Source: Sphingobacterium composti (GTDB lineage Bacteria; Bacteroidota; Bacteroidia; Sphingobacteriales; Sphingobacteriaceae). From it: a stretch of DNA of 64,000 bases. Under the pieces are notes generated by a model. It saw only the letters and a list, made by a program, of their open reading frames with translations, had not been told where the DNA came from and made no database searches. The DNA lies in NCBI RefSeq assembly GCF_009829075.1, contig NZ_WUQZ01000011.1:34314-98313 (forward strand), given 5' to 3'. Positions 51,821 to 60,958 of this stretch are shown here, one piece after another; the first letter of the stretch is position 1, and the number at the start of each line of letters is the position of its first letter. The translations under genes and the position numbers were made by a program.

Positions 51821-53524
51821 TTATAGTCCTTTTCCGTAAGTGTATGTTTTGTTAATCGTTACAGGTAATTTACCTTTTGATTTGATGTCTTTCAAAAGAA
51901 CTTTTACAGCAGCTCTTTGCATGAATGCTTCATTTTGATAGCCCATCACAATTGACGCACTGCGATCCACTTTTACAGAAGTTAACGCATAAGGATTTGT
52001 TAACATCACGGTGATCGTACGACGACCTGCTATTTTATCTACAAAAGCCTTCACATCATCCGAAAAGTCCAATGTAGGTCTTGGGCGAGATCTATTGTCA
52101 TGGATTGCTAAAATAATTTGCTCATGATTTCTAACATCTTTTACTAAATCGCCTAATTGCGCTGCAGTCTCTTTACCAGAAATATAGATGTTTTTCACAT
52201 TTGATAATCTGCCCGCCATTCCCTTTTCAAAATCTTGCGCTGCAGTGATACCTACACTTACTATAACAGTTTCTTTTTTAGTATCGAAAGATTGAATACG
52301 GCGATTTGATTTTAAAACGGTCACAGATCCATCTGCCATACGTTGAATCAAAGATTTCGTCTCTGGTCTATTAAGATCCTCATACACGCTATTGCGTCCT
52401 GCTGGAGTATATTTGTCTAATCCTAACCAAAGTTTAGCTGCCAACACTCTTTTTACGCGCGCATCAATATCTGCTTGTTTCAAACGACCATTTTGAATAG
52501 ATTTCTCAACTAAAGCAATTGCACGCGCACTATTTTCTGAAAGCTCTAATAAATCATGACCAGCTTCAATTGCCAAGATGTCCGCTTCACCATCAGGGAA
52601 GTATTTAGTGACACCTTTCATATTCATGGCATCTGTTACAGTCAATCCTTGGAATCCCAAATCTCTTCTCAATAAATCAGTAACAACCTTTTTTGAAATT
52701 GATGATGGTAAATTTGGTGTGTTATCTAATGCAGGAATGTCCATATGCCCTACCATTACTGCACTAGCGCCTTGTTTGATAAGTTCTTTGAAAGGATATA
52801 ATTCCAATTCTTCCAAACGTTGACGACTAAAATTTAATTTTGGCAAGTCATAATGTGAATCCACATCTGTATCACCATGACCAGGGAAATGCTTGATTGA
52901 GGCTAACACACCTCCGTCAATCATTCCTTTCATATAAGCTGCAGATTTTACAGCTACGTTTTCTTTATTGTCACCAAATGATCTGAACCCAATAACTGGA
53001 TTTTTTGGGTTATTATTGATATCGACAGTTGGGGCAAAATTGAAATGAATTCCAATTCGCAAAAAGTCCTTTGCCGCATCTCTTCCCATGTCATAGATAA
53101 GAGAGTTATCTTGTAATGCTCCTAAGGTCATTTGATAAGGGAATGATTGTGTTGAATCTGGAAGACGCATGCCTAATCCCCACTCACCATCAATAGTAAC
53201 TAATAATGGAACTTTAGAAACTTTTTGGTAGTTGTTGATCATATCCAAGTGACGAACTGGCCCGCCTTGAAAAACTACTAATCCCCCTAATTGCTCATTT
53301 TTTACAACTGTGCCGACAGAGTCAATGAATTTTTGTCCCAAATTGGTGTGGGCTCGAACTAGAAATAATTGACCAATACGTTCTTTTGGAGTAAGACTAT
53401 TAAATACAGAGTCGACCCATTTGTGTTCACTATTAATGAATTTCACAAAATCAGGTCTTTTCTGTGCCATTGCTCCTAATGAGGTCAATAATGCTAAAGA
53501 AAAAGCTAAAATAGGTTTCAGCAT
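51821..53524 (-). CDS. Exported beta-N-acetylhexosaminidase, GH3 (NagZ-like)
   Basis: This 567-residue enzyme has a signal peptide (about 1-20, ending AMAQ) and the GH3 barrel. The NagZ signature is KHFPGHGDTDVDSHYDLPKL, whose His and Asp supply the acid/base pair. The catalytic nucleophile Asp is in GLTVTDAMNMKGV. A C-terminal alpha/beta domain (about 390-567) follows. NagZ enzymes release GlcNAc from peptidoglycan fragments; many Bacteroidota versions are longer with a fused beta-lactamase-like domain, which this one lacks. Confidence 0.92.
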   Translation of the reverse strand: MLKPILAFSLALLTSLGAMAQKRPDFVKFINSEHKWVDSVFNSLTPKERIGQLFLVRAHTNLGQKFIDSVGTVVKNEQLGGLVVFQGGPVRHLDMINNYQKVSKVPLLVTIDGEWGLGMRLPDSTQSFPYQMTLGALQDNSLIYDMGRDAAKDFLRIGIHFNFAPTVDINNNPKNPVIGFRSFGDNKENVAVKSAAYMKGMIDGGVLASIKHFPGHGDTDVDSHYDLPKLNFSRQRLEELELYPFKELIKQGASAVMVGHMDIPALDNTPNLPSSISKKVVTDLLRRDLGFQGLTVTDAMNMKGVTKYFPDGEADILAIEAGHDLLELSENSARAIALVEKSIQNGRLKQADIDARVKRVLAAKLWLGLDKYTPAGRNSVYEDLNRPETKSLIQRMADGSVTVLKSNRRIQSFDTKKETVIVSVGITAAQDFEKGMAGRLSNVKNIYISGKETAAQLGDLVKDVRNHEQIILAIHDNRSRPRPTLDFSDDVKAFVDKIAGRRTITVMLTNPYALTSVKVDRSASIVMGYQNEAFMQRAAVKVLLKDIKSKGKLPVTINKTYTYGKGL

Positions 53525-53621
53525 AATATTTTATTTAAAGTATATAGTCACGAAAATATTATAATAATTCGATATTTCAATGTTTTTGCGAAATTGTTAC
53601 AACATAACGCAAAAAAACGCA

Positions 53622-54164
53622 TCACAATAGTTGGTATTTTTTTTCTAAAAGAAGTGCTAAATCAATTGAATTATCTATCTCCCCACTTGCTTCTTTTTTC
53701 CACAACATATCTATTACTAATAACAAATATTGTGCTTCTATTTCTGGGTTGTCATAGCCCAATTCTTTGAATGCCCGAATGATGATGGGATGAACAGGTT
53801 TCATAAATTGATCGTGTTGTGACTTTGAAAAAGGAATATGATACAATCGTTCCTGCAATTTCCAGAATAAAGGTTCTTCAGCTACTAATTTGCTGGGCAA
53901 GAATATCATATTTTTCAAAAAGTCTTTAGCGCTTTTGTAAGTCATCATTCCTCGGTGATGCTGAAGAACACGTCTATAGCCAGACTTAATAAGATGAGCT
54001 AACAGCGCATCTTTGTTTCCAAAATGTTTAAATATTAAAGCTTCAGATACACCGGCATTAGCGGCTATTTCTTTGGTAGAGGTGTCAGCATAACCATTCT
54101 TAGCAAACAAAAGGAGTGCTGCTTCCAATATCTTCTCTTTTCTACTTAACAGGGAACTCTTCAT
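53622..54164 (-). CDS. TetR-family transcriptional regulator
   Basis: This 180-residue regulator has the TetR helix-turn-helix (SRKEKILEAALLLFAKNGYADTS, then TKEIAANAGVSEALIFKHF) and a helical effector domain. I chose ATG 54164. An upstream start at 54182 would be TTG and sits against a consensus -7 box at 54184-54191. It is divergent from an outer-membrane protein gene whose -7 box lies 13 bases away, so it may regulate that gene and itself. The effector is unknown. Confidence 0.9.
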   Translation of the reverse strand: MKSSLLSRKEKILEAALLLFAKNGYADTSTKEIAANAGVSEALIFKHFGNKDALLAHLIKSGYRRVLQHHRGMMTYKSAKDFLKNMIFLPSKLVAEEPLFWKLQERLYHIPFSKSQHDQFMKPVHPIIIRAFKELGYDNPEIEAQYLLLVIDMLWKKEASGEIDNSIDLALLLEKKYQLL

Positions 54165-54183
54165 ATAAACACGTACAATCAAG

Positions 54184-54191
54184 CAAATATA
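54184..54191 (-). promoter_or_regulatory. Promoter -7 box of the TetR gene
   Basis: The minus strand reads TATATTTG, matching TAnnTTTG, 19 bases before ATG 54164. Confidence 0.5.
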
Positions 54192-54204
54192 TTCAATTTA
54201 AGAA

Positions 54205-54212
54205 TAAGTTTG
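54205..54212 (+). promoter_or_regulatory. Promoter -7 box of the outer-membrane protein gene
   Basis: TAAGTTTG matches the consensus and covers the TTG that would be the earliest start of the gene, arguing against that start. It is only 13 bases from the divergent TetR -7 box. Confidence 0.5.
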
Positions 54213-54260
54213 AAGTTTAACAGTTTTAAAGTAATATTGTATCATAGACGTTTATCTATT

Positions 54261-57011
54261 GTGAAACCATTTGTAAAACTAATTCTCCTATTTTTCATTT
54301 TGATAAGTACACTATCTTCTATTGCGCAGCAAAGAATAAATGGTCGTGTGATTAATAAAACTGATTCTACCGCTATAATGGGGGCAACTATTCGATTAGT
54401 CTCGACCAATCAGCATATATCTAGTGTCAAATCTACTTCTTCTGATAAGCTAGGAAGCTTCTCTTTCAATCAAGTGCCCGCTGGGGATTATAATCTAAAT
54501 ATCCAAGCATTGGGATTTCAACAGAAACTTTTACCAATTCGGATTGAGTCTTCTAAAAGTGAAACGTTAGCTATTAAATTGGATGCAGAAAATATCGGTA
54601 TTGATGAAGTTGTTATTAGTGCTTCACCTGCGGTTCTTTTAAAGGGTGATACGATGGAATATGATGCCGGCAAATTTGTAGCAAGGGATTTTGCGGATGC
54701 AGATGAATTGGTCGCTCAAGTGCCAGGTGTGATGATAGATGAGGATGGAAATGTCACAGCACACGGTGAGCCAGTCACGCGCATCATCGTTGATGGTAAG
54801 GAATTTTTTAGTTCTGATCCGAAAGTAGCTCTCAAAAATCTGCCAGCTGATATCATAGCAAAGATTCAATTGATAGACGAGAAATCTGAGCAAGCTCGAT
54901 TTTCGGGATTTGATGACGGTAAACGAAGCAAAGTAATAAATATAGTCACCAAGCCTGATAAGAAAGTTGGTTATTTTGGAAAGTCAGCTGCCAGTAAGGG
55001 CGATAGGGATAAGTTTTCGGTCAACTCATCCACCAATAGTTTCAACGGTGATAAGAAATATGCCATAAATTTTATGGCTAATAACATCAATGAAACAAAT
55101 TTTGGTGAGCAAGGGCGCGGTGGTTCTCGCCGTGGCAACAATAATACGGATCGTGGATTGTCCGATACTTATGCAGCTGCTGTTACATTTAGCAATACCT
55201 ATCCAAAATCCAAGATGGAGGTAAGTTCGGATTATAATTTCAATTCATCAACAACGCTTACCAATTCGCTGTCAAATATTCAATACTTATCCGAAAGGCA
55301 GGCTAACCAACTTCGAACGCAAAATCAACTTTCGGATGCAAATAATACAGAGCATACATTTGGTGGAAGGCTCAAATGGCAAATTGACTCAACAAATCGA
55401 TTAGATTTTTCGCCTAATTTTAAGTACACCAATTCCGAAAGATTAAGTTCTACTGATTTTAATACAATTAATACGAATAGCAATCCTATCAACAAGTCTG
55501 CGCGTTCTTCGGATAGTGATAATAGTAATTTGAGTTATGGCGCATCTTTAACTTATATGTTGCGTTTGAAGAAGCAGGGGCGTACCGTCTCTCTCTCTGC
55601 TAGTGGTAATAAAAACACCAATGATGCCTTGGGGTTGAATCTTGCTGTGACGGAATATTATCGGAATGCATTACTCAATCGTGTTGATACCAATAATAAT
55701 AAGAGCCTGACGAATGGATATGGTTCTGGATTTAACACTAGACTTTCATTTACGGAAAATTTATCCAAATTTAGTCGCTTGCAAGCGCAGTATAATTTTA
55801 GAAATACCGCTTCATATTCTAATAGGGAGACGTATGAGTTTTTGGCTGAAACGGGACAGACTGGTGAATTAAGAGATAGGCTTTCTAATGAATTCAGAAA
55901 TGATTATAATTATCATGGTGCAGGACTGTCGTATATTTTTGCTGTAAAAGATTCTATACGTTTTCAAGTTGGGGTACAATATCAACATGGTATGAGGCTC
56001 AATAATCGCACTGTGCCTATCAATTTAAAAACTACAGCTGATTTCAGTAGTTTGTTGCCAGAGTTATCAGCCCGTTATAAGTTTAGACAGACCAAAGAAG
56101 TGGAATTTTCTTATAATACACAAACGAATACACCAGCTATTAGTCAGTTGCAGGATTTTATAAATAATCAAAATGAACTGCGTATTACTAACGGAAATCC
56201 TAATCTTGAACAAGAGTACGCGCATACCATGCGTGTTCAGTATAAAGACGTAAATCGAAAAACAGGAAGATCATTGACAACGAATATTTCTTTCGAATAT
56301 TTACAAGATAAGATCATAAACAGTATCATACAAACGGATACAAGTATTATTTTATTTGATGATATCCGATTGGGGGCAGGTGGACAATATATTCGTCCAA
56401 TAAATGCTGATGGTGCATATAATTTTCGTGTCAATAACAGCTATGGGTTTCCAATTGAAAAACTAAAGCTGAACCTCAACTTGAATACAAGATTTTATCT
56501 CAATAATGAATTGGCACAGATCAATGAATTGCCTATTAAAAACAAGACTTTTGGGTATGGACAAAGTATTGGTGTCAACTCTAAGTTCTCAAAGAAATAT
56601 ATTGTAGGGCTGTCATATCATATTGATGGACGCGAGACATCCAATATTATGATGCAAACAGCTACATATCATGTTACTAATCACCGATTAAATAGTAATA
56701 TCTCTATTGAGCCAATTAAAAATATAGTATTGACATCAAACTTGATGTGGTTAAACAACGGAGGTATTTTGGATTATCCGAATGTAGAAACGTGGATTTG
56801 GAATGCCTCGATTGGTAAAAAACTATTTAAAAAAAATAATGGGGAAGTATCGTTAAAAGGTTTTGACTTATTAAATAAAGCACAAAATATAAGCAGAAGA
56901 GTCACAGAAAATAATATATCCGATGTGACATCAAATACATTGAATAGATATTTTTTACTTTCCTTTACATATAATCTACGAAAATTTGGGTCAACTAATC
57001 TTTTTAAATAA
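54261..57011 (+). CDS. Outer-membrane beta-barrel protein, TonB-receptor-like
   Basis: This protein of about 916 residues has a signal peptide, a carboxypeptidase-regulatory-like domain (INGRVINKTDSTAIMGATI ... GDYNLNIQALGFQ) and a plug-like part (FADADELVAQVPGVMIDEDGNVTAHGEPVTRIIVDGKEFF). A long barrel with many NNTN-like loops ends in FLLSFTYNLRKFG. This fits the OMP_b-brl_3 / TonB-receptor-like family. The earliest start (TTG 54210) lies inside the promoter box. GTG 54261 places the signal peptide (KPFVKLILLFFILISTLSSIAQ) at the N-terminus, so I use it. Substrate unknown. It is divergent from TetR. Confidence 0.85.
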   Translation: MKPFVKLILLFFILISTLSSIAQQRINGRVINKTDSTAIMGATIRLVSTNQHISSVKSTSSDKLGSFSFNQVPAGDYNLNIQALGFQQKLLPIRIESSKSETLAIKLDAENIGIDEVVISASPAVLLKGDTMEYDAGKFVARDFADADELVAQVPGVMIDEDGNVTAHGEPVTRIIVDGKEFFSSDPKVALKNLPADIIAKIQLIDEKSEQARFSGFDDGKRSKVINIVTKPDKKVGYFGKSAASKGDRDKFSVNSSTNSFNGDKKYAINFMANNINETNFGEQGRGGSRRGNNNTDRGLSDTYAAAVTFSNTYPKSKMEVSSDYNFNSSTTLTNSLSNIQYLSERQANQLRTQNQLSDANNTEHTFGGRLKWQIDSTNRLDFSPNFKYTNSERLSSTDFNTINTNSNPINKSARSSDSDNSNLSYGASLTYMLRLKKQGRTVSLSASGNKNTNDALGLNLAVTEYYRNALLNRVDTNNNKSLTNGYGSGFNTRLSFTENLSKFSRLQAQYNFRNTASYSNRETYEFLAETGQTGELRDRLSNEFRNDYNYHGAGLSYIFAVKDSIRFQVGVQYQHGMRLNNRTVPINLKTTADFSSLLPELSARYKFRQTKEVEFSYNTQTNTPAISQLQDFINNQNELRITNGNPNLEQEYAHTMRVQYKDVNRKTGRSLTTNISFEYLQDKIINSIIQTDTSIILFDDIRLGAGGQYIRPINADGAYNFRVNNSYGFPIEKLKLNLNLNTRFYLNNELAQINELPIKNKTFGYGQSIGVNSKFSKKYIVGLSYHIDGRETSNIMMQTATYHVTNHRLNSNISIEPIKNIVLTSNLMWLNNGGILDYPNVETWIWNASIGKKLFKKNNGEVSLKGFDLLNKAQNISRRVTENNISDVTSNTLNRYFLLSFTYNLRKFGSTNLFK

Positions 57012-57594
57012 ATAGTCCTCCTTTTTGAAGAAAAAATTCTTTTTTCTTCATATAAGAATCTTTGTCAATAGCTTTTGTTCCTTTTGAAATAATAGCGGCT
57101 TTATATCCGAGATCTAATGCATCAATAGCTGTAAAGTACACACAAAAATCAGCCGCTAATCCACAAATGTGCACTTCATTTACTCCTTTTGATTTCATAA
57201 AGCCATCTAAACCTGTATTTCTACTTTTGAGGTTGTCGAAAAATCCACTATAGCTATCAACATTTTTATCCATTCCCTTGCGAAAAATCGTTTGTACAGC
57301 ATTCGTGTCTAATGCTGGAGAGAAGTCTGCTCCAGAAGTTCCTTGTACACAATGGTTGGGCCATAATGTTTGCGGGTATCCATTGCAATCAATTACATTA
57401 AATACCTCATGATTCGGATGCATCGATGCAAAACTTTTATGGTTGGCAGGATGCCAGTCTTGCGTAGCGACTACGATTTCATATTTGGATTGGATTTTAT
57501 TTATCAATTCAATGATCTCGTCACCTGCAGGAACTGCTAGAGAACCGCCAGGCAAAAAGTCATTTTGAACGTCTACTATAATTAGTGCTTTCAT
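57004..57594 (-). CDS. pncA: Nicotinamidase/pyrazinamidase
   Basis: This 196-residue isochorismatase-fold enzyme deamidates nicotinamide to nicotinate for NAD salvage. The catalytic triad is Asp8 (IIVDVQNDF), Lys106 (IFRKGMD) and Cys151 (GLAADFCVYF). Metal ligands fit Asp46 and His48 (QDWHPANH) and His81 (WPNHCVQGT). Length is normal. It overlaps the end of the convergent outer-membrane gene by 8 bases. Confidence 0.95.
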   Translation of the reverse strand: MKALIIVDVQNDFLPGGSLAVPAGDEIIELINKIQSKYEIVVATQDWHPANHKSFASMHPNHEVFNVIDCNGYPQTLWPNHCVQGTSGADFSPALDTNAVQTIFRKGMDKNVDSYSGFFDNLKSRNTGLDGFMKSKGVNEVHICGLAADFCVYFTAIDALDLGYKAAIISKGTKAIDKDSYMKKKEFFLQKGGLFI

Positions 57595-57812
57595 AATATG
57601 AAGTTATAAAAATTATTGCTTACTTAAGATAATTCATGGACGGATAAATTAAAGAAAATGTGTAGCAGATGTGTGAATTTACACGTGTTTTAAAGGTGTA
57701 TTTTATATGAATGCAAAGTCAGTAAAACAAAATAAATTGTTAGATTTGCACCGCGTATCTATGAACAGTAGATATTTAACATATTATAACACATTTAACA
57801 GTAGGTATTACT

Positions 57813-57820
57813 TACATTTG
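57813..57820 (+). promoter_or_regulatory. Promoter -7 box of the DUF4270-Kelch operon
   Basis: TACATTTG matches the consensus 17 bases before the ATG at 57838. Confidence 0.45.
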
Positions 57821-57837
57821 CATGTCAACTAATATAT

Positions 57838-59202
57838 ATGAGTCAATTATTACGTTTTAAATATTTATACTTTTTGTCTATTATTTCTGCCTTATCACTT
57901 TTTGCGAGTTGTAATAAAGAGATGAGCGTTTCATTAGACGAAATTGATGAAGACATTGCGGTCACTTTCATTGACTCTTTTACTGTACATACCTCGACAT
58001 ACCAATTAAACTATCTTCCATCTTCTGCTACAGGAAATATTTTGGTAGGAAAAGTTCGATCTAATGACTTGGGTTCAATTAAGTCGACTTCTTATCTTAG
58101 ACTAGCATTAGATTCATACACAGATAATATTCCTGAGGGTGCGGTCTTTGATTCGGTGAATGTTGTGCTAAGACCTAATAATGTAAGATATTATTATGGT
58201 GATACGACACAAATACAAACCCTTTCTGTACATAAAGTAACGCAAGAAATAGTTACAACGAATATTCTTTCCTCTATTGACAGTTATAACGCTCCTGTAT
58301 ACGTAAATGGGCCAACAATATTTAGTGATAAGAAGTTTGCTTATGAAAGTTCGGCATTAGGTACGGGTCAATTTAGGCCTTATGTTAATTCTATAGATAC
58401 GATCAGCTTAAGGTTGACTGATGAATTTGGTAAGGATCTTTTTGATAAAATAAACACTAATGATTTTAATGTAAGTAATATAGAAGCATTTCAATCTTAT
58501 CTGAAAGGAATAGCTATTGTGCCAGAAGATAACAATACAGTTGTTTTAGGGTTTAATGACACATTAAATATTCACCTTAATTACTCTTATGTAGGGTCAG
58601 ATGGCTTCAAGGTTACAGGAAAGAAAGTGATCAGTAATTATTCACCATCCTATCAATACAATAATGTTGAATATGATAGAACAGGTACACCATTTGAAGG
58701 ATTAAGTGGCTCAAATAGAGAAATATCTTTTCAACAAGCCAACAGAAGTGCTGTTATTCAGTCAGGAACTGGGCTAGCTACAAAAATTAAAATTCCTACA
58801 TTAAAGGAATTCATGTACAATGAAAACATTAGTATCAATAAAGCGGAGTTAATTATTGAAACAGAAGCTTTGGGCAGTGGAAATTATCCAGCTCCGTCTA
58901 GTTTGATGTTGATTGTATCCGATAAAAATGGATTAGCTACGAACTATGTGCCTTCACCATTCGCCAATACGATTCAACAAGCTACGTATATGCCAGGAAA
59001 TGACGTAGGGCAGAATGGAAAATATATTTTTAACTTGATTGATTACATAAAAAATATTAATACAAATCGATATATTGATACGGATTTGTTGATATCAACT
59101 ATTACTCCAGCGCTTTTCGGTACTGTTAATACAGCTAAGATTGCAACGGAGAATGGTAAGCCTAAGATTAAATTAAATATTGTATATACTAAATTTAGAT
59201 AA
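57838..59202 (+). CDS. DUF4270-type lipoprotein
   Basis: This 454-residue protein has a lipoprotein signal with Cys25 (FASC). The body matches DUF4270-like Bacteroidota surface lipoproteins of unknown role: TSTYQLNYLPSSATGNILVGKVRSNDLGSIKSTSYLRL near 55-90, and beta-rich segments to the end. It precedes a Kelch lipoprotein by 3 bases, so the two are likely expressed together. No enzymatic motif is visible. It may take part in polysaccharide or protein surface display, but this is not shown. Confidence 0.82.
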   Translation: MSQLLRFKYLYFLSIISALSLFASCNKEMSVSLDEIDEDIAVTFIDSFTVHTSTYQLNYLPSSATGNILVGKVRSNDLGSIKSTSYLRLALDSYTDNIPEGAVFDSVNVVLRPNNVRYYYGDTTQIQTLSVHKVTQEIVTTNILSSIDSYNAPVYVNGPTIFSDKKFAYESSALGTGQFRPYVNSIDTISLRLTDEFGKDLFDKINTNDFNVSNIEAFQSYLKGIAIVPEDNNTVVLGFNDTLNIHLNYSYVGSDGFKVTGKKVISNYSPSYQYNNVEYDRTGTPFEGLSGSNREISFQQANRSAVIQSGTGLATKIKIPTLKEFMYNENISINKAELIIETEALGSGNYPAPSSLMLIVSDKNGLATNYVPSPFANTIQQATYMPGNDVGQNGKYIFNLIDYIKNINTNRYIDTDLLISTITPALFGTVNTAKIATENGKPKIKLNIVYTKFR

Positions 59203-59205
59203 TTT

Positions 59206-60201
59206 ATGAATAAGAAAAATTGGCTATGTATTGTTTTAGCCTGTGCTTTTACACTTTCAGCATTTAATTCTTGTAAAAAAGACGACGACAACGATAACAC
59301 GACAGATAATGGGCCTACGGAATGGGTTAGATCATCTGCTTTTGATGGCGATCCAAGAAGTGCTGCTGCTTCATTCCAGATTGATAATAAAGGTTTTATA
59401 GCAACAGGTATTCTAACGACTAATGAAAGAACGAATGATGCTTGGATTTTTGAAAATAACGTTTGGAAACAAATAGAAGATTTCCCAGGTGTTGCGCGTA
59501 ATGGTGCAGTAGGTTTTTCAATCGGTCAGAATGGTTATGTAGGATTAGGTTTTGATGGTACTGATGTATTGAAAGATTTCTACAAATATAATTCTGCCAA
59601 TGGTACTTGGACTCCAATAGCGTCATTGCCTGCTAATGCAGAAGCTCGTTATGGTGCTGTAGCATTTACTTTAGGTAATTATGCTTATGTAGGTTTAGGT
59701 GCTACAAAGACACAAAAAACATTAAAAGACTTTTGGAGATATGATCCTGCTGCTGACAAATGGGAAGCAATTGGTTCTGAGTTCAAACAAAAACGTGTAA
59801 ATGCTTTTGCTTTCGTAATTGGTAATAAAGCATACGTTGGTGGTGGTTTTGATAACAACCAATTCCCTGAAGATTTCTATTCTTTTGATGGAACAAAATG
59901 GACAGAAGAAACACCATTAAAAGATACTGATAACACGTACGATTTGACACGTCAAGGTGCTTCTACATTCGTGATTGGTAACTACGGTTATGTAGTAGGA
60001 GGTAAAAAAGGAGCTTCTTTAAATACAGTATGGAAATACGATCCAGCTGCTAGAAAATGGGAAAGCAAACACCAATCATTGCCTCAAAATGCAAGAGACG
60101 GTGCTGTTTCTTACTCGATTGGTGGTAAAGGTTATTTAGCTACTGGAGCTAATGGTTCTTTAAAATTTGATGATAACTGGGTATTTACTCCGGTTAGATA
60201 A
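59206..60201 (+). CDS. Kelch-repeat (galactose-oxidase-like propeller) lipoprotein
   Basis: This 331-residue lipoprotein has Cys23 in the lipobox (FNSC), then a charged linker and six Kelch-like repeats. Each has G-Y/F-V/I ... G and a W/Y-x-Y/N pattern, for example NAYVGLGATKTQKTLKDFWRYDP and GYVVGGKKGASLNTVWKYDP. They would form one beta-propeller. No catalytic Cys-Tyr pair of galactose oxidase is apparent, so it is probably a binding or scaffold protein. It is coupled to the DUF4270 gene. Confidence 0.85.
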   Translation: MNKKNWLCIVLACAFTLSAFNSCKKDDDNDNTTDNGPTEWVRSSAFDGDPRSAAASFQIDNKGFIATGILTTNERTNDAWIFENNVWKQIEDFPGVARNGAVGFSIGQNGYVGLGFDGTDVLKDFYKYNSANGTWTPIASLPANAEARYGAVAFTLGNYAYVGLGATKTQKTLKDFWRYDPAADKWEAIGSEFKQKRVNAFAFVIGNKAYVGGGFDNNQFPEDFYSFDGTKWTEETPLKDTDNTYDLTRQGASTFVIGNYGYVVGGKKGASLNTVWKYDPAARKWESKHQSLPQNARDGAVSYSIGGKGYLATGANGSLKFDDNWVFTPVR

Positions 60202-60252
60202 TTATAGATAGTTTAATACAGTACTATATTCTAGTATTGTAATGAATAGTAC

Positions 60253-60297
60253 AATTAAAAGGGGAATAGAAACTAAGTTTCTATTCCCCTTTTAATT
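60253..60297. terminator. Terminator after the Kelch gene
   Basis: A perfect 21-base stem (60253-60273 with 60277-60297) with a 3-base loop. It lies 52 bases after the Kelch stop. Confidence 0.75.
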
Positions 60298-60321
60298 TAG
60301 ATCCTCTAGCATTTACTGCAT

Positions 60322-60361
60322 AAAAAAGCTGCTTTGAGCATATTATCAAAGCAGCTTTTTT
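60322..60361. terminator. Terminator after ridA
   Basis: AAAAAAGCTGCTTTGA (60322-60337) pairs perfectly with TCAAAGCAGCTTTTTT (60346-60361). The A/T ends give T-tails on both strands; the nearest gene end is ridA at 60377. Confidence 0.75.
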
Positions 60362-60376
60362 GTTATTGTATTCTGA

Positions 60377-60763
60377 TTAAGCTTTCCAAGCAATCACAGA
60401 AATCTCAACGTTTACATTTTTAGGCAATGTCTTTACAGCTACACATTCGCGAGCTGGCTGGTTCGTAGTAAAATATTGAGCGTAAATTTCGTTTACGGTT
60501 GCAAAATCGCCCATATCACTCAAAAAAATGGAAGCTTTTACTACATCTTCCAAAGCGTATCCTGCTTCTGAAAGAATTGCTTGGATATTTTTGAAAACTT
60601 GGTGAGTTTCATCTTGAACTCCAGACGTAACCAATTCCATGGTCTCTGGAATCAGAGGAATTTGACCAGATACAAATAATGTTTTATCTGCCCTTATAGC
60701 CTGATTGTAAGGGCCTATAGCTGCAGGAGCTTTTTCAGTATTAATTATTACCTTTTGTGACAT
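60377..60763 (-). CDS. ridA: RidA-family enamine/imine deaminase
   Basis: This 128-residue trimeric protein hydrolyses reactive enamines and imines formed by PLP enzymes such as serine/threonine dehydratases. Signatures are KAPAAIGPYNQAIRA near the start, LFVSGQIPL, and the substrate-binding Arg in NQPARECVAVKTLPKNVNVEISVIAWKA at the C-terminus. The L-serine ammonia-lyase in the window (sdaA) is an Fe-S type, which is not the classic RidA partner. It is preceded by a 38-residue membrane protein gene after a 2-base gap. Confidence 0.95.
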   Translation of the reverse strand: MSQKVIINTEKAPAAIGPYNQAIRADKTLFVSGQIPLIPETMELVTSGVQDETHQVFKNIQAILSEAGYALEDVVKASIFLSDMGDFATVNEIYAQYFTTNQPARECVAVKTLPKNVNVEISVIAWKA

Positions 60764-60765
60764 GT

Positions 60766-60882
60766 TTATTTATCTATAAATATTTTATAAATTATTCCTA
60801 GTAAGAAGAGAATAATGGCTAAGGCATTAATCACATACATGATGCGAATTGACAAAGGTTTTTTCGTGTTTAGTTGTTTCAT
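60766..60882 (-). CDS. Small single-pass membrane protein, 38 residues, upstream of ridA
   Basis: An ATG at 60882 starts MKQLNTKKPLSIRIMYVINA and continues with LAIILFLLGIIYKIFIDK and TAA at 60766. It has a basic N-terminus and one membrane helix (about 15-35), a typical small membrane protein layout. The stop lies 2 bases before the ridA ATG, which indicates co-transcription and probably translational coupling. It is too short for most gene finders. I do not recognise a family. Confidence 0.65.
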   Translation of the reverse strand: MKQLNTKKPLSIRIMYVINALAIILFLLGIIYKIFIDK

Positions 60883-60958
60883 TTTTCTCTATTGAGCTAA
60901 GTTACAATGCTAGCGGTGTAATTACAAATTCAAAAAAGCTTTTAGTATAATTGTATAT

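Noticed and set aside
54182..54210. Earlier TTG starts for the TetR and outer-membrane genes
   Set aside because: Both lie in or against consensus -7 boxes, so they would be upstream of or at the transcription start.
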